NCBI GenBank assembly: GCA_013286985.1
Contig: JABDEQ010000008.1
Coordinates: 1 to 49,928 of the forward strand
Direction of reading: 5' to 3'
Length of the DNA stretch: 49,928 nt
Origin: Bacteroidota bacterium
Lineage (GTDB): Bacteria > Bacteroidota > Bacteroidia > Sphingobacteriales > Sphingobacteriaceae
This document shows positions 8,008 through 17,232 of the stretch, in pieces. The translations under genes and the position numbers were made by a program. The notes below the pieces were generated by a model. The model did no database searches, was not told the origin of the DNA, and worked only from the letters and a program-made list of their open reading frames with translations. Position 1 is the first letter of the stretch, and each line of letters begins with the position of its first letter.

Positions 8008-8417
8008 CTAATAGGCTGCGTACGCAAATAGAAGAGGAAGAAGCGGAGAAGAAGCTTGTGGTTGAGGAAAAGCCCGAAAAGGAGTTTTCTGATAGTTTTT
8101 TAACGCAGCTTTTTACAAAAGGCTTTATTACCGCAGAAAGAGCAACAAGGGCATTACCCTTTGTTTTGTTTTTGTCGCTTTTAGGCATGATATACATTGC
8201 CAACAGGCATTTGGCCGAAAAAAATATCCGTGACATTGATAAAATCACTAAGGAAGTAAAAGAACTGAGCTGGGAATATAAAACCGCCAAAGCCGATTTA
8301 GCATTTAAAAGTACACTTACGCAAGTGGCCAAACGTGCCGATACATTGGGGATAAAAGAATCAATGCAGCCACCGCAAAAAATTGTTGCAGATGAGGAGG
8401 TAAAAGATGAGCATTAG
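8004..8417 (+). CDS. ftsL: FtsL-like division protein
   Basis: 137 residues with a charged cytoplasmic N-terminus (about 1-45, rich in Glu and Lys), one membrane segment ALPFVLFLSLLGMIYIANRH (about 48-68) and a short periplasmic coiled coil (KNIRDIDKITKEVKELSWEY). Sequence similarity to classical FtsL is not expected; the call rests on topology, size and position between rsmH and ftsI, where Bacteroidota carry an FtsL-like gene. FtsL forms a complex with FtsB and FtsQ that activates FtsWI. The end overlaps ftsI by 11 bp. Confidence 0.85.
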   Translation: MTNRLRTQIEEEEAEKKLVVEEKPEKEFSDSFLTQLFTKGFITAERATRALPFVLFLSLLGMIYIANRHLAEKNIRDIDKITKEVKELSWEYKTAKADLAFKSTLTQVAKRADTLGIKESMQPPQKIVADEEVKDEH

Positions 8418-10533
8418 AACAAACATACTGGTAAGAATTTACCTGGCATTTGGACTGGTTATGCTATTTGCCGGGGCCGTTGTGGTGCAGTTGTACCGCG
8501 TGCAAATTATACAGGGGAAAAAATGGAGAGCTATGGCTACTACATTATCAACACATTATCAAACGGTTGAAGCTGCCCGGGGTAACATTTTTTCGAATGA
8601 CATGAGTTTGCTGGCAACTTCGGTTCCTGAATATGAACTGCACATGGATATGCTGGCACCTGGTATTGTAGATGAAACTGTATTTAATGAAAAAGTAGAT
8701 TCTCTGGCTTTAAAGCTTTCACAGTTTTATGGCGATAAAACGGCGAGGCAATATTCGCGCATTCTTCGTGATGCCCGTAAAGATAGTTTACGTTATGAGT
8801 TGATACGACGCAAAGTAACCTACCAGGAACTAAAGCAGATTCGTAAGTTTCCTATTTTCAATATGGGGAAATACAAGGGGGGATTGATAGCAGTTGAACA
8901 AAATCAGCGTGTTTTGCCGTTTAGAACATTGGCTGCGCGTACCATAGGTTATAAAAACGATAATGTAAAAAATGCAGTTGGTTTGGAAGGGGCCTATGCA
9001 AGTTATATTGATGGCGAAAGTGGTAAACGTTTAATGCAGCGTATGGCTGGCGGTACCTGGATGCCGGTTAATAATGGCGATGAAGAAATTGAACCAAAAG
9101 AAGGTGCCGACATTATTTCAACTATCGATGTTAATTTTCAGGATGTAGCGCAGGATGCTTTAAAAAAGCAATTAATAAAAACGCAGGCCGATTATGGTTG
9201 TGTAGTGCTGATGGAAGTTGCTACAGGCCAAATACGTGCAATTGCCAATTTTACAAAGACGAAAGATGGCGATTATAAAGAGAACTATAACTATGCTATA
9301 AGTAATGCCGCTGATCCTGGTTCAACATTTAAACTGGCAAGCTATATGACCGCCTTTGATCAGCATAAAATTGATACTAATACGTTGGTAAATGCAGAGA
9401 ACGGTACTTATAATATGTATTATAAAGGCAAACTGCTAAAAACTTTTAAAGATGCTGAAGAAGGTAATTATGTGATGACAGCAAAAAGGGCTTTTGAGGA
9501 ATCATCAAACGTTGCTGTTGTAAAATTTATTACAGCGCATTATGGTGATAACCCAAGACAGTTTACAGATAACCTGTACGCGCTGCATTTAAACGAAAGG
9601 TTAGGACTTCAAATTCCGGGCGAAGCAAAGCCCGTTATTAAAAATCCATCCAACAGAAGCTGGAGCAAATTAACATTACCCGAAATGGCTTACGGATATG
9701 AAATGAGGATGACGCCGTTACAAATGCTTACGCTTTACAACTCAGTTGCCAATAATGGAAAAATGATTGCTCCAATATTTGTACGGGAAATTCAACGGAT
9801 GGGTAATACGGTAGAGCAGTTTCAGGCGCGCGTTATTAACCCGAAAGTTTGTTCTGATGCAACGCTGGGCAAAATGAAGAGTATGCTGGAAGGTGTTGTG
9901 CTGGAAGGTACAGGCAAAACTGTAATAAAAAACTCGCTGTATTCGGTAGCCGGTAAAACCGGGACGGCACAAATAGCAAATGGAGCAGGCGGGTATGGTA
10001 ATGGTACAAATAAAACTTATCAGGCATCGTTCTGCGGATATTTTCCGGCTAATCACCCTAAATATTCAATGATTGTGGTAATCAATCACCCTACACAAGG
10101 TTCATACCTGGCTGCCTGGGTTGCTGGTCCGGTTTTCAGGGAAATTGCCGATAGGGTATACGCCAGTGATTTGGAGATGAACCAGGCGGCGCCAATTCAT
10201 TATGTAGGTAATACCAACCTGCCTAAAATTAAAAGCGGTAATCCAAAGGCACTTAAACAAGTATATAGCAAACTGGGCGTTAAACCCCTGTATGCATCAA
10301 ATAATGCAGTGAGTACTGTTGATACCAGCAATGGTATTGCATACGAAGACATTAATTATAAAAGCGGGGTAGTGCCATCTGTAATTGGTATGGGATTGAG
10401 TGATGCACTATTTATGCTTGGTAATGCAGGCTACAAAGTTTCTGCCAAAGGGAGCGGATCGGTGATTAGTCAGTCGGTAACAGGGGGCAGTACAATACCA
10501 AAAGGATCAAAAATAATAATTGAATTGCAATGA
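8407..10533 (+). CDS. ftsI: Septal peptidoglycan transpeptidase FtsI (class B PBP) with a PASTA domain
   Basis: 708 residues. A membrane anchor at about 10-30 is followed by the PBP dimerisation domain (about 53-230) and the transpeptidase domain with S306-TF-K309, S366-S-N368 and K517-T-G519. A single PASTA domain closes the protein (about 650-708: VVPSVIGMGLSDALFMLG, ending KGSKIIIELQ). It cross-links septal peptidoglycan with FtsW, its glycosyltransferase partner encoded further down the cluster. PASTA domains are more typical of Gram-positive PBPs but are usual in this phylum's FtsI. The stop overlaps the murE start by four bases. Confidence 0.97.
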   Translation: MSIRTNILVRIYLAFGLVMLFAGAVVVQLYRVQIIQGKKWRAMATTLSTHYQTVEAARGNIFSNDMSLLATSVPEYELHMDMLAPGIVDETVFNEKVDSLALKLSQFYGDKTARQYSRILRDARKDSLRYELIRRKVTYQELKQIRKFPIFNMGKYKGGLIAVEQNQRVLPFRTLAARTIGYKNDNVKNAVGLEGAYASYIDGESGKRLMQRMAGGTWMPVNNGDEEIEPKEGADIISTIDVNFQDVAQDALKKQLIKTQADYGCVVLMEVATGQIRAIANFTKTKDGDYKENYNYAISNAADPGSTFKLASYMTAFDQHKIDTNTLVNAENGTYNMYYKGKLLKTFKDAEEGNYVMTAKRAFEESSNVAVVKFITAHYGDNPRQFTDNLYALHLNERLGLQIPGEAKPVIKNPSNRSWSKLTLPEMAYGYEMRMTPLQMLTLYNSVANNGKMIAPIFVREIQRMGNTVEQFQARVINPKVCSDATLGKMKSMLEGVVLEGTGKTVIKNSLYSVAGKTGTAQIANGAGGYGNGTNKTYQASFCGYFPANHPKYSMIVVINHPTQGSYLAAWVAGPVFREIADRVYASDLEMNQAAPIHYVGNTNLPKIKSGNPKALKQVYSKLGVKPLYASNNAVSTVDTSNGIAYEDINYKSGVVPSVIGMGLSDALFMLGNAGYKVSAKGSGSVISQSVTGGSTIPKGSKIIIELQ

Positions 10534-11990
10534 AGTATTTAAGCGATATAATTGAGGGGCTTGCATTCACTGAATTACAGGGGAGTGCTGACATTGAAAT
10601 TGCTGCCATCGTTTTTGATTCGAGAAAGGTTGTTCCCAGATCGCTATTTGTGGCAGTAAAAGGGACAGTTGTTGATGGGCACGATTATATCCTTCAGGCT
10701 ATAAATGATGGTGCGGTGGCGGTGATTTGTGAAGAATTACCTTCAAGGGTTACCGGTGAGGTTGATTTTTTAATGGTTGCCGATTCGTCAGTAGCACTAG
10801 GTATTGTATCAGCAAATTTTTATGGCAATCCATCAGCCAAATTAAAACTGATAGGGGTTACAGGTACCAACGGTAAAACCACTATTGCTACTCTGCTTTA
10901 TAAATTATTTGCTGATTTGGGCTATAAATGTGGATTGTTGTCAACCGTTGAAAATCAAATCAACGGCGAGGTAATACCGGCCACGCACACAACGCCAGAT
11001 CCGGTTGAACTGAATAAGTTATTAAGCGAGATGGTTGAAAAAGGCTGTGACTACTGCTTTATGGAAGTAAGCTCACATGCTATTGCTCAGCATCGCATTG
11101 TGGGATTGCAATTTACCGGTGGTATATTTTCCAACCTCACTCACGATCATTTGGATTATCATAAAACCTTTGCCGGCTATTTAAAAGCTAAGAAAACGTT
11201 TTTTGATGAACTGCCTGCCAATGCTTTCGCTTTAACCAACATTGACGATAAGAATGGCAGCGTAATGCTGCAAAATACAAAAGCTCATAAAAAATCATAC
11301 GGACTTAAAAGTATGGCCGATTATAAGGCCCGCATTCTTGAAAATCAGTTTGAGGGTTTGTTGCTGCAGATTGACAGCGACGAAGTTTGGTTTAAAATGG
11401 TGGGCACGTTCAATGCTTATAATTTATTGGCGGTTTATGCTACCGCGATGCTATTGGAGCAAGATAAAACTGCCATACTAACCAGCTTAAGTAAGCTTAC
11501 CGGAGCCAGAGGACGGTTTGATTATATCGTTTCACCAAATAAAATTATAGGCATTGTTGATTATGCGCACTCGCCGGATGCGGTACAAAATATATTGAGC
11601 ACCATTCATGATATCCGCAAGGGAAATGAAAAAGTGATAACCGTGATTGGCTGCGGTGGCGATAGGGACAAAACTAAGCGACCCATTATGGCCAAAACAG
11701 CTTGCGAGTGGAGTGATAGAGTGATCCTTACCTCTGATAATCCGCGGTCAGAAGATCCGGCTCAAATTATCAAGGATATGGAAGAAGGTATCGATCCGGC
11801 TTTTAAACGATTTACGTTGAGTATAGTTGACCGGCGCGAAGCCATCAAAACGGCTTGTATGCTAGCTAAACCGGGCGATATTGTGTTAGTAGCCGGTAAA
11901 GGACACGAAAAATACCAGGAGGTTAAAGGAGTACGTAGTCATTTTGATGATATGGAAGAGTTAACGAATGTTTTTAACGAGTTGACATAA
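10530..11990 (+). CDS. murE: UDP-MurNAc-L-Ala-D-Glu--2,6-diaminopimelate ligase MurE
   Basis: 486 residues. It adds the third residue of the peptidoglycan stem peptide in the cytoplasm. The ATP-binding P-loop GVTGTNGKTTIATLL is near residue 110; FMEVSSHAIAQHR and GIFSNLTHDHLDYH mark the substrate site, and DYAHSPDAV begins the C-terminal domain. The motif DNPRSEDP (near 11737-11760) is the DNPR signature of meso-diaminopimelate specificity, so this organism should have DAP-type peptidoglycan; dapA in the same window agrees. Overlaps ftsI; mraY follows after 58 bp. Confidence 0.98.
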   Translation: MKYLSDIIEGLAFTELQGSADIEIAAIVFDSRKVVPRSLFVAVKGTVVDGHDYILQAINDGAVAVICEELPSRVTGEVDFLMVADSSVALGIVSANFYGNPSAKLKLIGVTGTNGKTTIATLLYKLFADLGYKCGLLSTVENQINGEVIPATHTTPDPVELNKLLSEMVEKGCDYCFMEVSSHAIAQHRIVGLQFTGGIFSNLTHDHLDYHKTFAGYLKAKKTFFDELPANAFALTNIDDKNGSVMLQNTKAHKKSYGLKSMADYKARILENQFEGLLLQIDSDEVWFKMVGTFNAYNLLAVYATAMLLEQDKTAILTSLSKLTGARGRFDYIVSPNKIIGIVDYAHSPDAVQNILSTIHDIRKGNEKVITVIGCGGDRDKTKRPIMAKTACEWSDRVILTSDNPRSEDPAQIIKDMEEGIDPAFKRFTLSIVDRREAIKTACMLAKPGDIVLVAGKGHEKYQEVKGVRSHFDDMEELTNVFNELT

Positions 11991-12048
11991 ATTCTAAGGA
12001 TAAAATAAATAGTGAATCAATAATATAAATCTGTGAAATCAACATAAC

Positions 12049-13290
12049 ATGCTTTACTATCTGTTCAATTGGCTTGACAAAAATTACACTATTCCCGGCG
12101 CGGGGGTGTTTCAATACATTACGTTCCGCATGGCAATGGCGGTGATAACCTCGTTAATAGTAACAACTGTTTTTGGACGTAGGTTAATTGACTACTTACG
12201 CTTTAAACAGGTTGGCGAAACAGTAAGAAATTTGGGTCTGGAAGGGCAAATGCAAAAAGCAGGAACGCCAACAATGGGCGGTATTATCATTATCCTGGGC
12301 ATTTTAATCCCCACGCTGCTGTTTGCCAAGGTTGATAATATCTACATCATTATGATGCTGGTTACCACTGTTTGGTTAGGCGCTATTGGTTTTTTAGACG
12401 ATTATATAAAAGTATTTAGAAAAAATAAAGAAGGGTTAGCCGGCAAGTTCAAAATTATCGGGCAGGTTGGGCTGGCTTTGTTTATTGGCTTCACCATGTA
12501 TTCAAACAAGGATATTGTGATAAGGCAGGAAGTTAAATTGCCGGTTAAATATGATGTTCCGGTTGAGTTTCATATGCGTGGCAATACACCTGTTTACACG
12601 CAGTATATAAGGTCGACGAAAACAACCATGCCTTTTTACAAAAACAATGAATTTGATTATGGTAAGGTACTGAAGTTTATTGGTGCCGATACTGATCATT
12701 ACTCTTTGTTGGTATTCATGTTCTTTGTAATTATCATCATAACATTTATATCCAACGGGGCCAATATAACTGATGGTATTGATGGTTTGGCAACAGGCAC
12801 ATCTGCCATCATCGGCATTACCCTGGCTATTTTGGCCTATGTTTCTGGTAACACGGTAATAGCCGATTATTTGAATATTATGTATATCCCAAACTCAGGC
12901 GAGCTGGTAATATTTGCAGGTGCGTTTGTTGGGGCGTGCGTGGGCTTCTTATGGTACAACTCCTATCCGGCACAGGTGTTTATGGGTGATACAGGCAGTT
13001 TGGCTATTGGCGGTATCATAGCAGTGTTTGCCATCATGATAAGGAAAGAATTATTGGTGCCAATATTATGCGGCGTTTTTGTTATGGAAAATTTCTCGGT
13101 AATTATCCAGGTATTCTGGTTTAAATATACCAAGAAGCGAACAGGTACAGGTGTCCGTGTTTTCCTGATGGCGCCATTGCATCATCATTACCAGAAAAAG
13201 GGATTTCATGAAGCGAAAATAGTGACCCGGTTTTGGATTATCGGTATCCTGCTGGCCATTATAACATTTGTAACATTGAAGTTGAGATAG
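12049..13290 (+). CDS. mraY: Phospho-MurNAc-pentapeptide translocase MraY
   Basis: 413 residues, longer than the roughly 320-360 of most MraY. It transfers phospho-MurNAc-pentapeptide to undecaprenyl phosphate, making lipid I in the inner membrane. About ten membrane segments are visible. Key motifs: [13 protein letters not shown], the double Asp of [33 protein letters not shown] and [12 protein letters not shown]. The extra length comes mainly from a hydrophilic insertion of about 60 residues (around 150-210) after the fourth segment, characteristic of the Bacteroidota form. Confidence 0.98.
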   Translation: MLYYLFNWLDKNYTIPGAGVFQYITFRMAMAVITSLIVTTVFGRRLIDYLRFKQVGETVRNLGLEGQMQKAGTPTMGGIIIILGILIPTLLFAKVDNIYIIMMLVTTVWLGAIGFLDDYIKVFRKNKEGLAGKFKIIGQVGLALFIGFTMYSNKDIVIRQEVKLPVKYDVPVEFHMRGNTPVYTQYIRSTKTTMPFYKNNEFDYGKVLKFIGADTDHYSLLVFMFFVIIIITFISNGANITDGIDGLATGTSAIIGITLAILAYVSGNTVIADYLNIMYIPNSGELVIFAGAFVGACVGFLWYNSYPAQVFMGDTGSLAIGGIIAVFAIMIRKELLVPILCGVFVMENFSVIIQVFWFKYTKKRTGTGVRVFLMAPLHHHYQKKGFHEAKIVTRFWIIGILLAIITFVTLKLR

Positions 13291-13402
13291 CCACTAACCG
13301 GCAAAGATTAAGGTGAAGGGTTAGCGTTTAGGTTTGATAAAATTGAGTTTGCAAAATAGGGTTTATAAAATTCTATTATTCTAAAATACAGGTTGATATA
13401 AA

Positions 13403-14746
13403 ATGATAAATAAAAACAAAATAGTAGTTCTGGGTGCGGGTGAAAGCGGCGTTGGCGCAGCTTTTTTGGCGCAGCAGCAGGGCTACGACGTTTTTGTTTC
13501 GGACTTTGGGACTATTGCTGATCATTACAAGCAACAACTGGTTGAATGGAATATCCGCTTTGAAGAAAATCAGCATACGGAAGATGAAATATTGGCCGCA
13601 GTGGAGGTAATAAAAAGTCCGGGCATACCTGACAAAGCGCCAATCATCAAAAAAATTAAAGAAAAAGACATAGCCATAATATCTGAAATTGAATTTGCCG
13701 GAAGATATACCAATGCCAAAATTATAGGCATAACGGGCTCAAACGGTAAAACCACTACTACCAGTTTAACCTATCATATCCTCAAAAATGCAGGATTAAA
13801 TGTAGGGTTAGCGGGTAATATCGGCAAAAGTTTTGCCTATCAGGTGGCAACAGAAAAGTTTGACTTATATGTGCTGGAGCTAAGCAGCTTTATGCTGGAT
13901 GATATGCATCGCTTTAAGGTGGACATAGCTATACTACTGAATATTACACCTGACCATTTGGACAGGTATGATTATAAAATGGAAAATTATGCAGCGTCGA
14001 AGTTTAGGGTTACGCAAAATCAAACGGCCGACGATTATTTTATTTTTTGTGCCGATGATCCCGAAACCATTAAAGGAATGGCCGGAAGCAGTTTTGCAGC
14101 ACAACAACTGCCATTTTCTATCGAAAAAAAGATTGAACCGGGAGCATATCTCGAAGAAGACAATATTGTCATAAACGTATACAAACAACATTTTCAGATG
14201 TCAATTTCAGATTTAGCCCTTCAGGGCAAACACAACATTTACAACTCAATGGCATCAGGTATCGCAGCTAAAGTGCTCGAACTGCGTAACCCATCTATAA
14301 GGGACAGCATGAGCAATTTTAAAAACATTGAGCACCGGTTGGAATCGGTGGGTAAAATATCGGGCATCAGCTTTATTAACGATTCAAAAGCTACCAATGT
14401 TAACTCAACCTGGTACGCATTAGAGAGCATGACAACTGACGTGGTTCTTATACTTGGTGGCGTTGATAAAGGCAATGATTATTCTATGCTGAAAGACCTG
14501 GTAAAGCAGAAAGTGAAAGCCATTGTTTGTTTGGGAAAAGACAATAAACGTATTCATGATGCTTTTGAAGATGTAGTTGAAATAATTGTAAATACCTATT
14601 CGGCTGAAGAGGCGGCACAGGTGTCTTATCATTTGGCTAAGAAAGGCGATACGGTACTGCTTTCGCCTGCATGCGCAAGTTTTGATCTTTTTAAAAATTA
14701 TGAAGACCGCGGCAATCAGTTTAAACAGGCAGTAAGAGAGTTGTAA
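13403..14746 (+). CDS. murD: UDP-N-acetylmuramoyl-L-alanine--D-glutamate ligase MurD
   Basis: 447 residues. Adds D-glutamate to UDP-MurNAc-L-Ala. It has a Rossmann start KIVVLGAGESGVGAA, the ATP loop GITGSNGKTTTTSLTYH near residue 112, LELSSFMLDD, NITPDHLDRYDY, SFINDSKATNVNSTWYALES and the closing LLSPACASFDLFKNYEDRGN. It is the central ligase of the Mur series; all four (E, D, C and, elsewhere, F) are needed. A 112-bp spacer separates it from mraY, and a hairpin-repeat pair separates it from ftsW. Confidence 0.98.
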   Translation: MINKNKIVVLGAGESGVGAAFLAQQQGYDVFVSDFGTIADHYKQQLVEWNIRFEENQHTEDEILAAVEVIKSPGIPDKAPIIKKIKEKDIAIISEIEFAGRYTNAKIIGITGSNGKTTTTSLTYHILKNAGLNVGLAGNIGKSFAYQVATEKFDLYVLELSSFMLDDMHRFKVDIAILLNITPDHLDRYDYKMENYAASKFRVTQNQTADDYFIFCADDPETIKGMAGSSFAAQQLPFSIEKKIEPGAYLEEDNIVINVYKQHFQMSISDLALQGKHNIYNSMASGIAAKVLELRNPSIRDSMSNFKNIEHRLESVGKISGISFINDSKATNVNSTWYALESMTTDVVLILGGVDKGNDYSMLKDLVKQKVKAIVCLGKDNKRIHDAFEDVVEIIVNTYSAEEAAQVSYHLAKKGDTVLLSPACASFDLFKNYEDRGNQFKQAVREL

Positions 14747-14859
14747 GCCCCACCCAACCCTCCCCGGTAGGGAGGGCTTAAAATGTTTAAGTGGAGTTAA
14801 AATAAAACAAAATAAAAATAAAAAAGTCTCCCCTGCCGGGGGAGATTTAGAGGGGGCTA
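14747..14859. repeat. Inverted pair of hairpin repeats between murD and ftsW
   Basis: Left arm 14747-14780: AGCCCCACCC head, then hairpin CCCTCCC-CGGTA-GGGAGGG. Right arm 14825-14859, inverted: head AGCCCCCTCTAAA, then hairpin TCTCCCC-CGGCA-GGGGAGA. The arms share plan and ends (AGCCCC...CTT) with the icmF repeats but differ in stem sequence; the three stem differences between the arms are each matched on the opposite side. An A/T-rich 44-bp spacer lies between. The right arm ends five bases before the ftsW start. Confidence 0.9.
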
Positions 14860-14864
14860 ATAAA

Positions 14865-16016
14865 ATGGATAAAATACTCAGTAACACAAAAGGAGACCGC
14901 TGGATATGGCTGATAGTCATATTATTGTCGCTTATTTCATTGCTGGCTGTTTACAGCGCCATTGGCTCGCTTGCCTATAAAAGGGGTGTTGGTGCCGAGT
15001 CTATTTTAATGAAACACGTGGCTATGATAGTTGCCGGTATAGCACTGATGTATATTTCACATAAGGTTGATTATCGTTATTACCGCGGCATATCAAAATT
15101 ATTAATGATCATCACCCTGCCGTTGTTGGTGTATACTTTGCTTTTTGGCAGCCATGTAAATCAGGCCAGCAGGTGGTTGTCTATTCCGGGTACAGGGTTA
15201 AGTTTCCAAACATCCGATTTGGCAAAACTGGCGCTGATTACTTACCTGGCACGCACATTATCAATAAAGCAGGAAAATATAAAAGATGTAAAGCAATCAT
15301 TTATCCCAATTATGGGCTCTGTTTGTTTGGTTTTCATTTTGATCGCCTGGGCCAATCTTTCAACGGCATTGATGCTTTTTGGCGTAAGCATTTTACTGCT
15401 TATTATGGGCCGTATCAGCGTAAAACAAATTGCAGTAGTGTGTTTGGCAGGTGCTTTTCTTTTAGGATGTGTGGTTATGCTTGGTCCCCGCAGGCATATG
15501 TATATGACCCGTATCAACACCTTTATGCACCCGGAGAAGGCTGACCCTGATAAGGCTCAGCAGGCTAATCATGCAAAAATAGCAATCGCTACCGGCGGCA
15601 TATTTGGTAAAGGAGTTGGCAACAGCGATGAGATAAATAGCTTACCCGAAGCTTATTCGGATGAGATTTACGCCATTATAGTTGAAGAATACGGCCTTGT
15701 TGGCGGTATAATTTTAATCAGCATTTATTTGTTTTTGTTGTACCGGTGCATAAAAATAGCCACCCGGGCACCAAAAGCCTTTGGGACGTTACTAGCGGCG
15801 GGCCTGAGTTTCAGCTTAACCATACAGGCATTTGCCAATATGGCTGTGGCCGTTGGTTTAGGGCCGGTAACAGGTATTCCGCTGCCGTTTGTAAGTATGG
15901 GTGGTACATCCATATTATTTACCAGCCTGGCGTTCGGCATTATACTTTCCGTAAGCCGGGATATTGAAGAACCAAAGAAAGTTATTGTAGGCGAAATAAC
16001 AGAAGTGGCCGTCTGA
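14865..16016 (+). CDS. ftsW: Septal peptidoglycan glycosyltransferase FtsW (SEDS family)
   Basis: 383 residues, about ten membrane segments. FtsW polymerises lipid II into glycan strands at the septum, working with FtsI. SEDS features visible: a start WLIVILLSLISLLAVYSAIG, SRWLSIPGTGLSFQTSDLAK (the RW and QPSE-like region), EAYSDEIYAIIVEEYGLVGG with the conserved acidic residues, and the closing GLGPVTGIPLPFVSMGGTS. Lies in the usual position between murD and murG. Confidence 0.97.
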   Translation: MDKILSNTKGDRWIWLIVILLSLISLLAVYSAIGSLAYKRGVGAESILMKHVAMIVAGIALMYISHKVDYRYYRGISKLLMIITLPLLVYTLLFGSHVNQASRWLSIPGTGLSFQTSDLAKLALITYLARTLSIKQENIKDVKQSFIPIMGSVCLVFILIAWANLSTALMLFGVSILLLIMGRISVKQIAVVCLAGAFLLGCVVMLGPRRHMYMTRINTFMHPEKADPDKAQQANHAKIAIATGGIFGKGVGNSDEINSLPEAYSDEIYAIIVEEYGLVGGIILISIYLFLLYRCIKIATRAPKAFGTLLAAGLSFSLTIQAFANMAVAVGLGPVTGIPLPFVSMGGTSILFTSLAFGIILSVSRDIEEPKKVIVGEITEVAV

Positions 16017-16079
16017 TTTCGGAAGTGCGCCACCGCTAAAGCTAAGGCGGCACGCGGTCGGAGTTTCGATTTCGGAATT
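16013..16079. repeat. GC-rich insert between short direct repeats, ftsW-murG spacer
   Basis: GATTTCGGAA occurs at both ends of the ftsW-murG gap. Between them sits a GC-rich, imperfectly self-complementary sequence (GCCACCGC ... GGCGGCAC) unlike the AT-rich surroundings. It looks like another small intergenic repeat, but only one copy is in the window. Confidence 0.45.
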
Positions 16080-16118
16080 GAAAAAGTTTAATAATTAATG
16101 TAATCAAATAATAATACA

Positions 16119-17222
16119 GTGAAACCAGGGAAAAAAATAATCATTAGCGGCGGCGGCACCGGAGGACATATCTTCCCGGCAATTGCTATCGCTAATGCTT
16201 TAAAAAAGCTTGATCCTGATACACAGATACTATTTGTAGGGGCAAATGGCCGCATGGAAATGGAAAAGGTTCCTGCTGCTGGATATCAGATAATAGGGTT
16301 AGACATACAGGGAATTCAACGTAAATCTTTATGGAAAAATGTGATGTTCCCGATAAAATTATTGTTGAGCGTAAGGAAAGCTGTTAAGATTATTAATGAT
16401 TTTAAACCCGATGCGACGGTAGGTGTGGGTGGATATGCTTCGGGCCCGTTGTTGTATGCGGCGTCATTAAAGGGGATTCCTTACCTGATACAAGAACAAA
16501 ATTCATACGCCGGTATTACCAATAAATGGTTAGGTAAAAAAGCACAAAAAGTATGTGTGGCGTTTGACGGTATGGAGCAATTTTTTCCAGCTGCTAACAT
16601 CATTAAAACCGGCAACCCTATCCGTAAGGAGTCGGTTGATATTAATGGGAAGCAAATGCAGGCGTTGGAAAATTATTCGTTGTCAGCATTTAAGAAAACT
16701 ATTCTGGTTACCGGGGGAAGTTTAGGTGCGCGTACTTTGAATAATAGCATAATGGCAGGCCTGGATAAAATAATTGCTGCCGATGTGCAGGTAATATGGC
16801 AAACAGGCAAGTTTTACTATAAAAGCATTATTGAAAAGCTGGGAGAAAATTACCACCCCAATGTGAAGATTGTTGAGTTTTTAAACCGGATGGATTTGGC
16901 ATATGCTGCCGCTGATGTCATTATATCGCGAGCCGGAGCAGGTACAATAGCAGAGCTCTGTGTGGTGAAAAAACCGGTAATACTGGTGCCATCGCCCAAT
17001 GTGGCCGAAGATCATCAAACAAAAAACGCCTTGGCCCTGGTGCAGGAAAATGCGGCGGCCTTTGTTGCCGATAGGGATGCGGAAGAAACGTTGGTTGATA
17101 AAGCGTTATCGCTTTTGAAGGATAAAGAATTACAAAAAAAATTAAGTGACCAAATTGGCAAACTCGCGCTGCCTAATGCAGATGAAGTAATTGCTAAAGA
17201 AGTTTTTAAAATAAGCCGGTAG
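16119..17222 (+). CDS. murG: UDP-GlcNAc:lipid I GlcNAc transferase MurG
   Basis: 367 residues. Adds GlcNAc to lipid I, giving lipid II, on the inner face of the membrane (GT28). The glycine-rich start IIISGGGTGGHIFPAIAIAN, YLIQEQNSYAGITNKWL, ILVTGGSLGARTLN and the UDP-GlcNAc site ISRAGAGTIAELCVVKKPVI are present. The start codon is GTG at 16119; an upstream ATG at 16098 hits a stop at once, so GTG is the only reasonable start. Confidence 0.98.
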   Translation: MKPGKKIIISGGGTGGHIFPAIAIANALKKLDPDTQILFVGANGRMEMEKVPAAGYQIIGLDIQGIQRKSLWKNVMFPIKLLLSVRKAVKIINDFKPDATVGVGGYASGPLLYAASLKGIPYLIQEQNSYAGITNKWLGKKAQKVCVAFDGMEQFFPAANIIKTGNPIRKESVDINGKQMQALENYSLSAFKKTILVTGGSLGARTLNNSIMAGLDKIIAADVQVIWQTGKFYYKSIIEKLGENYHPNVKIVEFLNRMDLAYAAADVIISRAGAGTIAELCVVKKPVILVPSPNVAEDHQTKNALALVQENAAAFVADRDAEETLVDKALSLLKDKELQKKLSDQIGKLALPNADEVIAKEVFKISR

Positions 17223-17232
17223 TATAAAAGAA

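Noticed and set aside
14420..14920. 166-codon minus-strand ORF across the murD-ftsW gap
   Set aside because: Overlaps the end of murD, the repeat pair and the start of ftsW; its length comes from the repeats being open on both strands.
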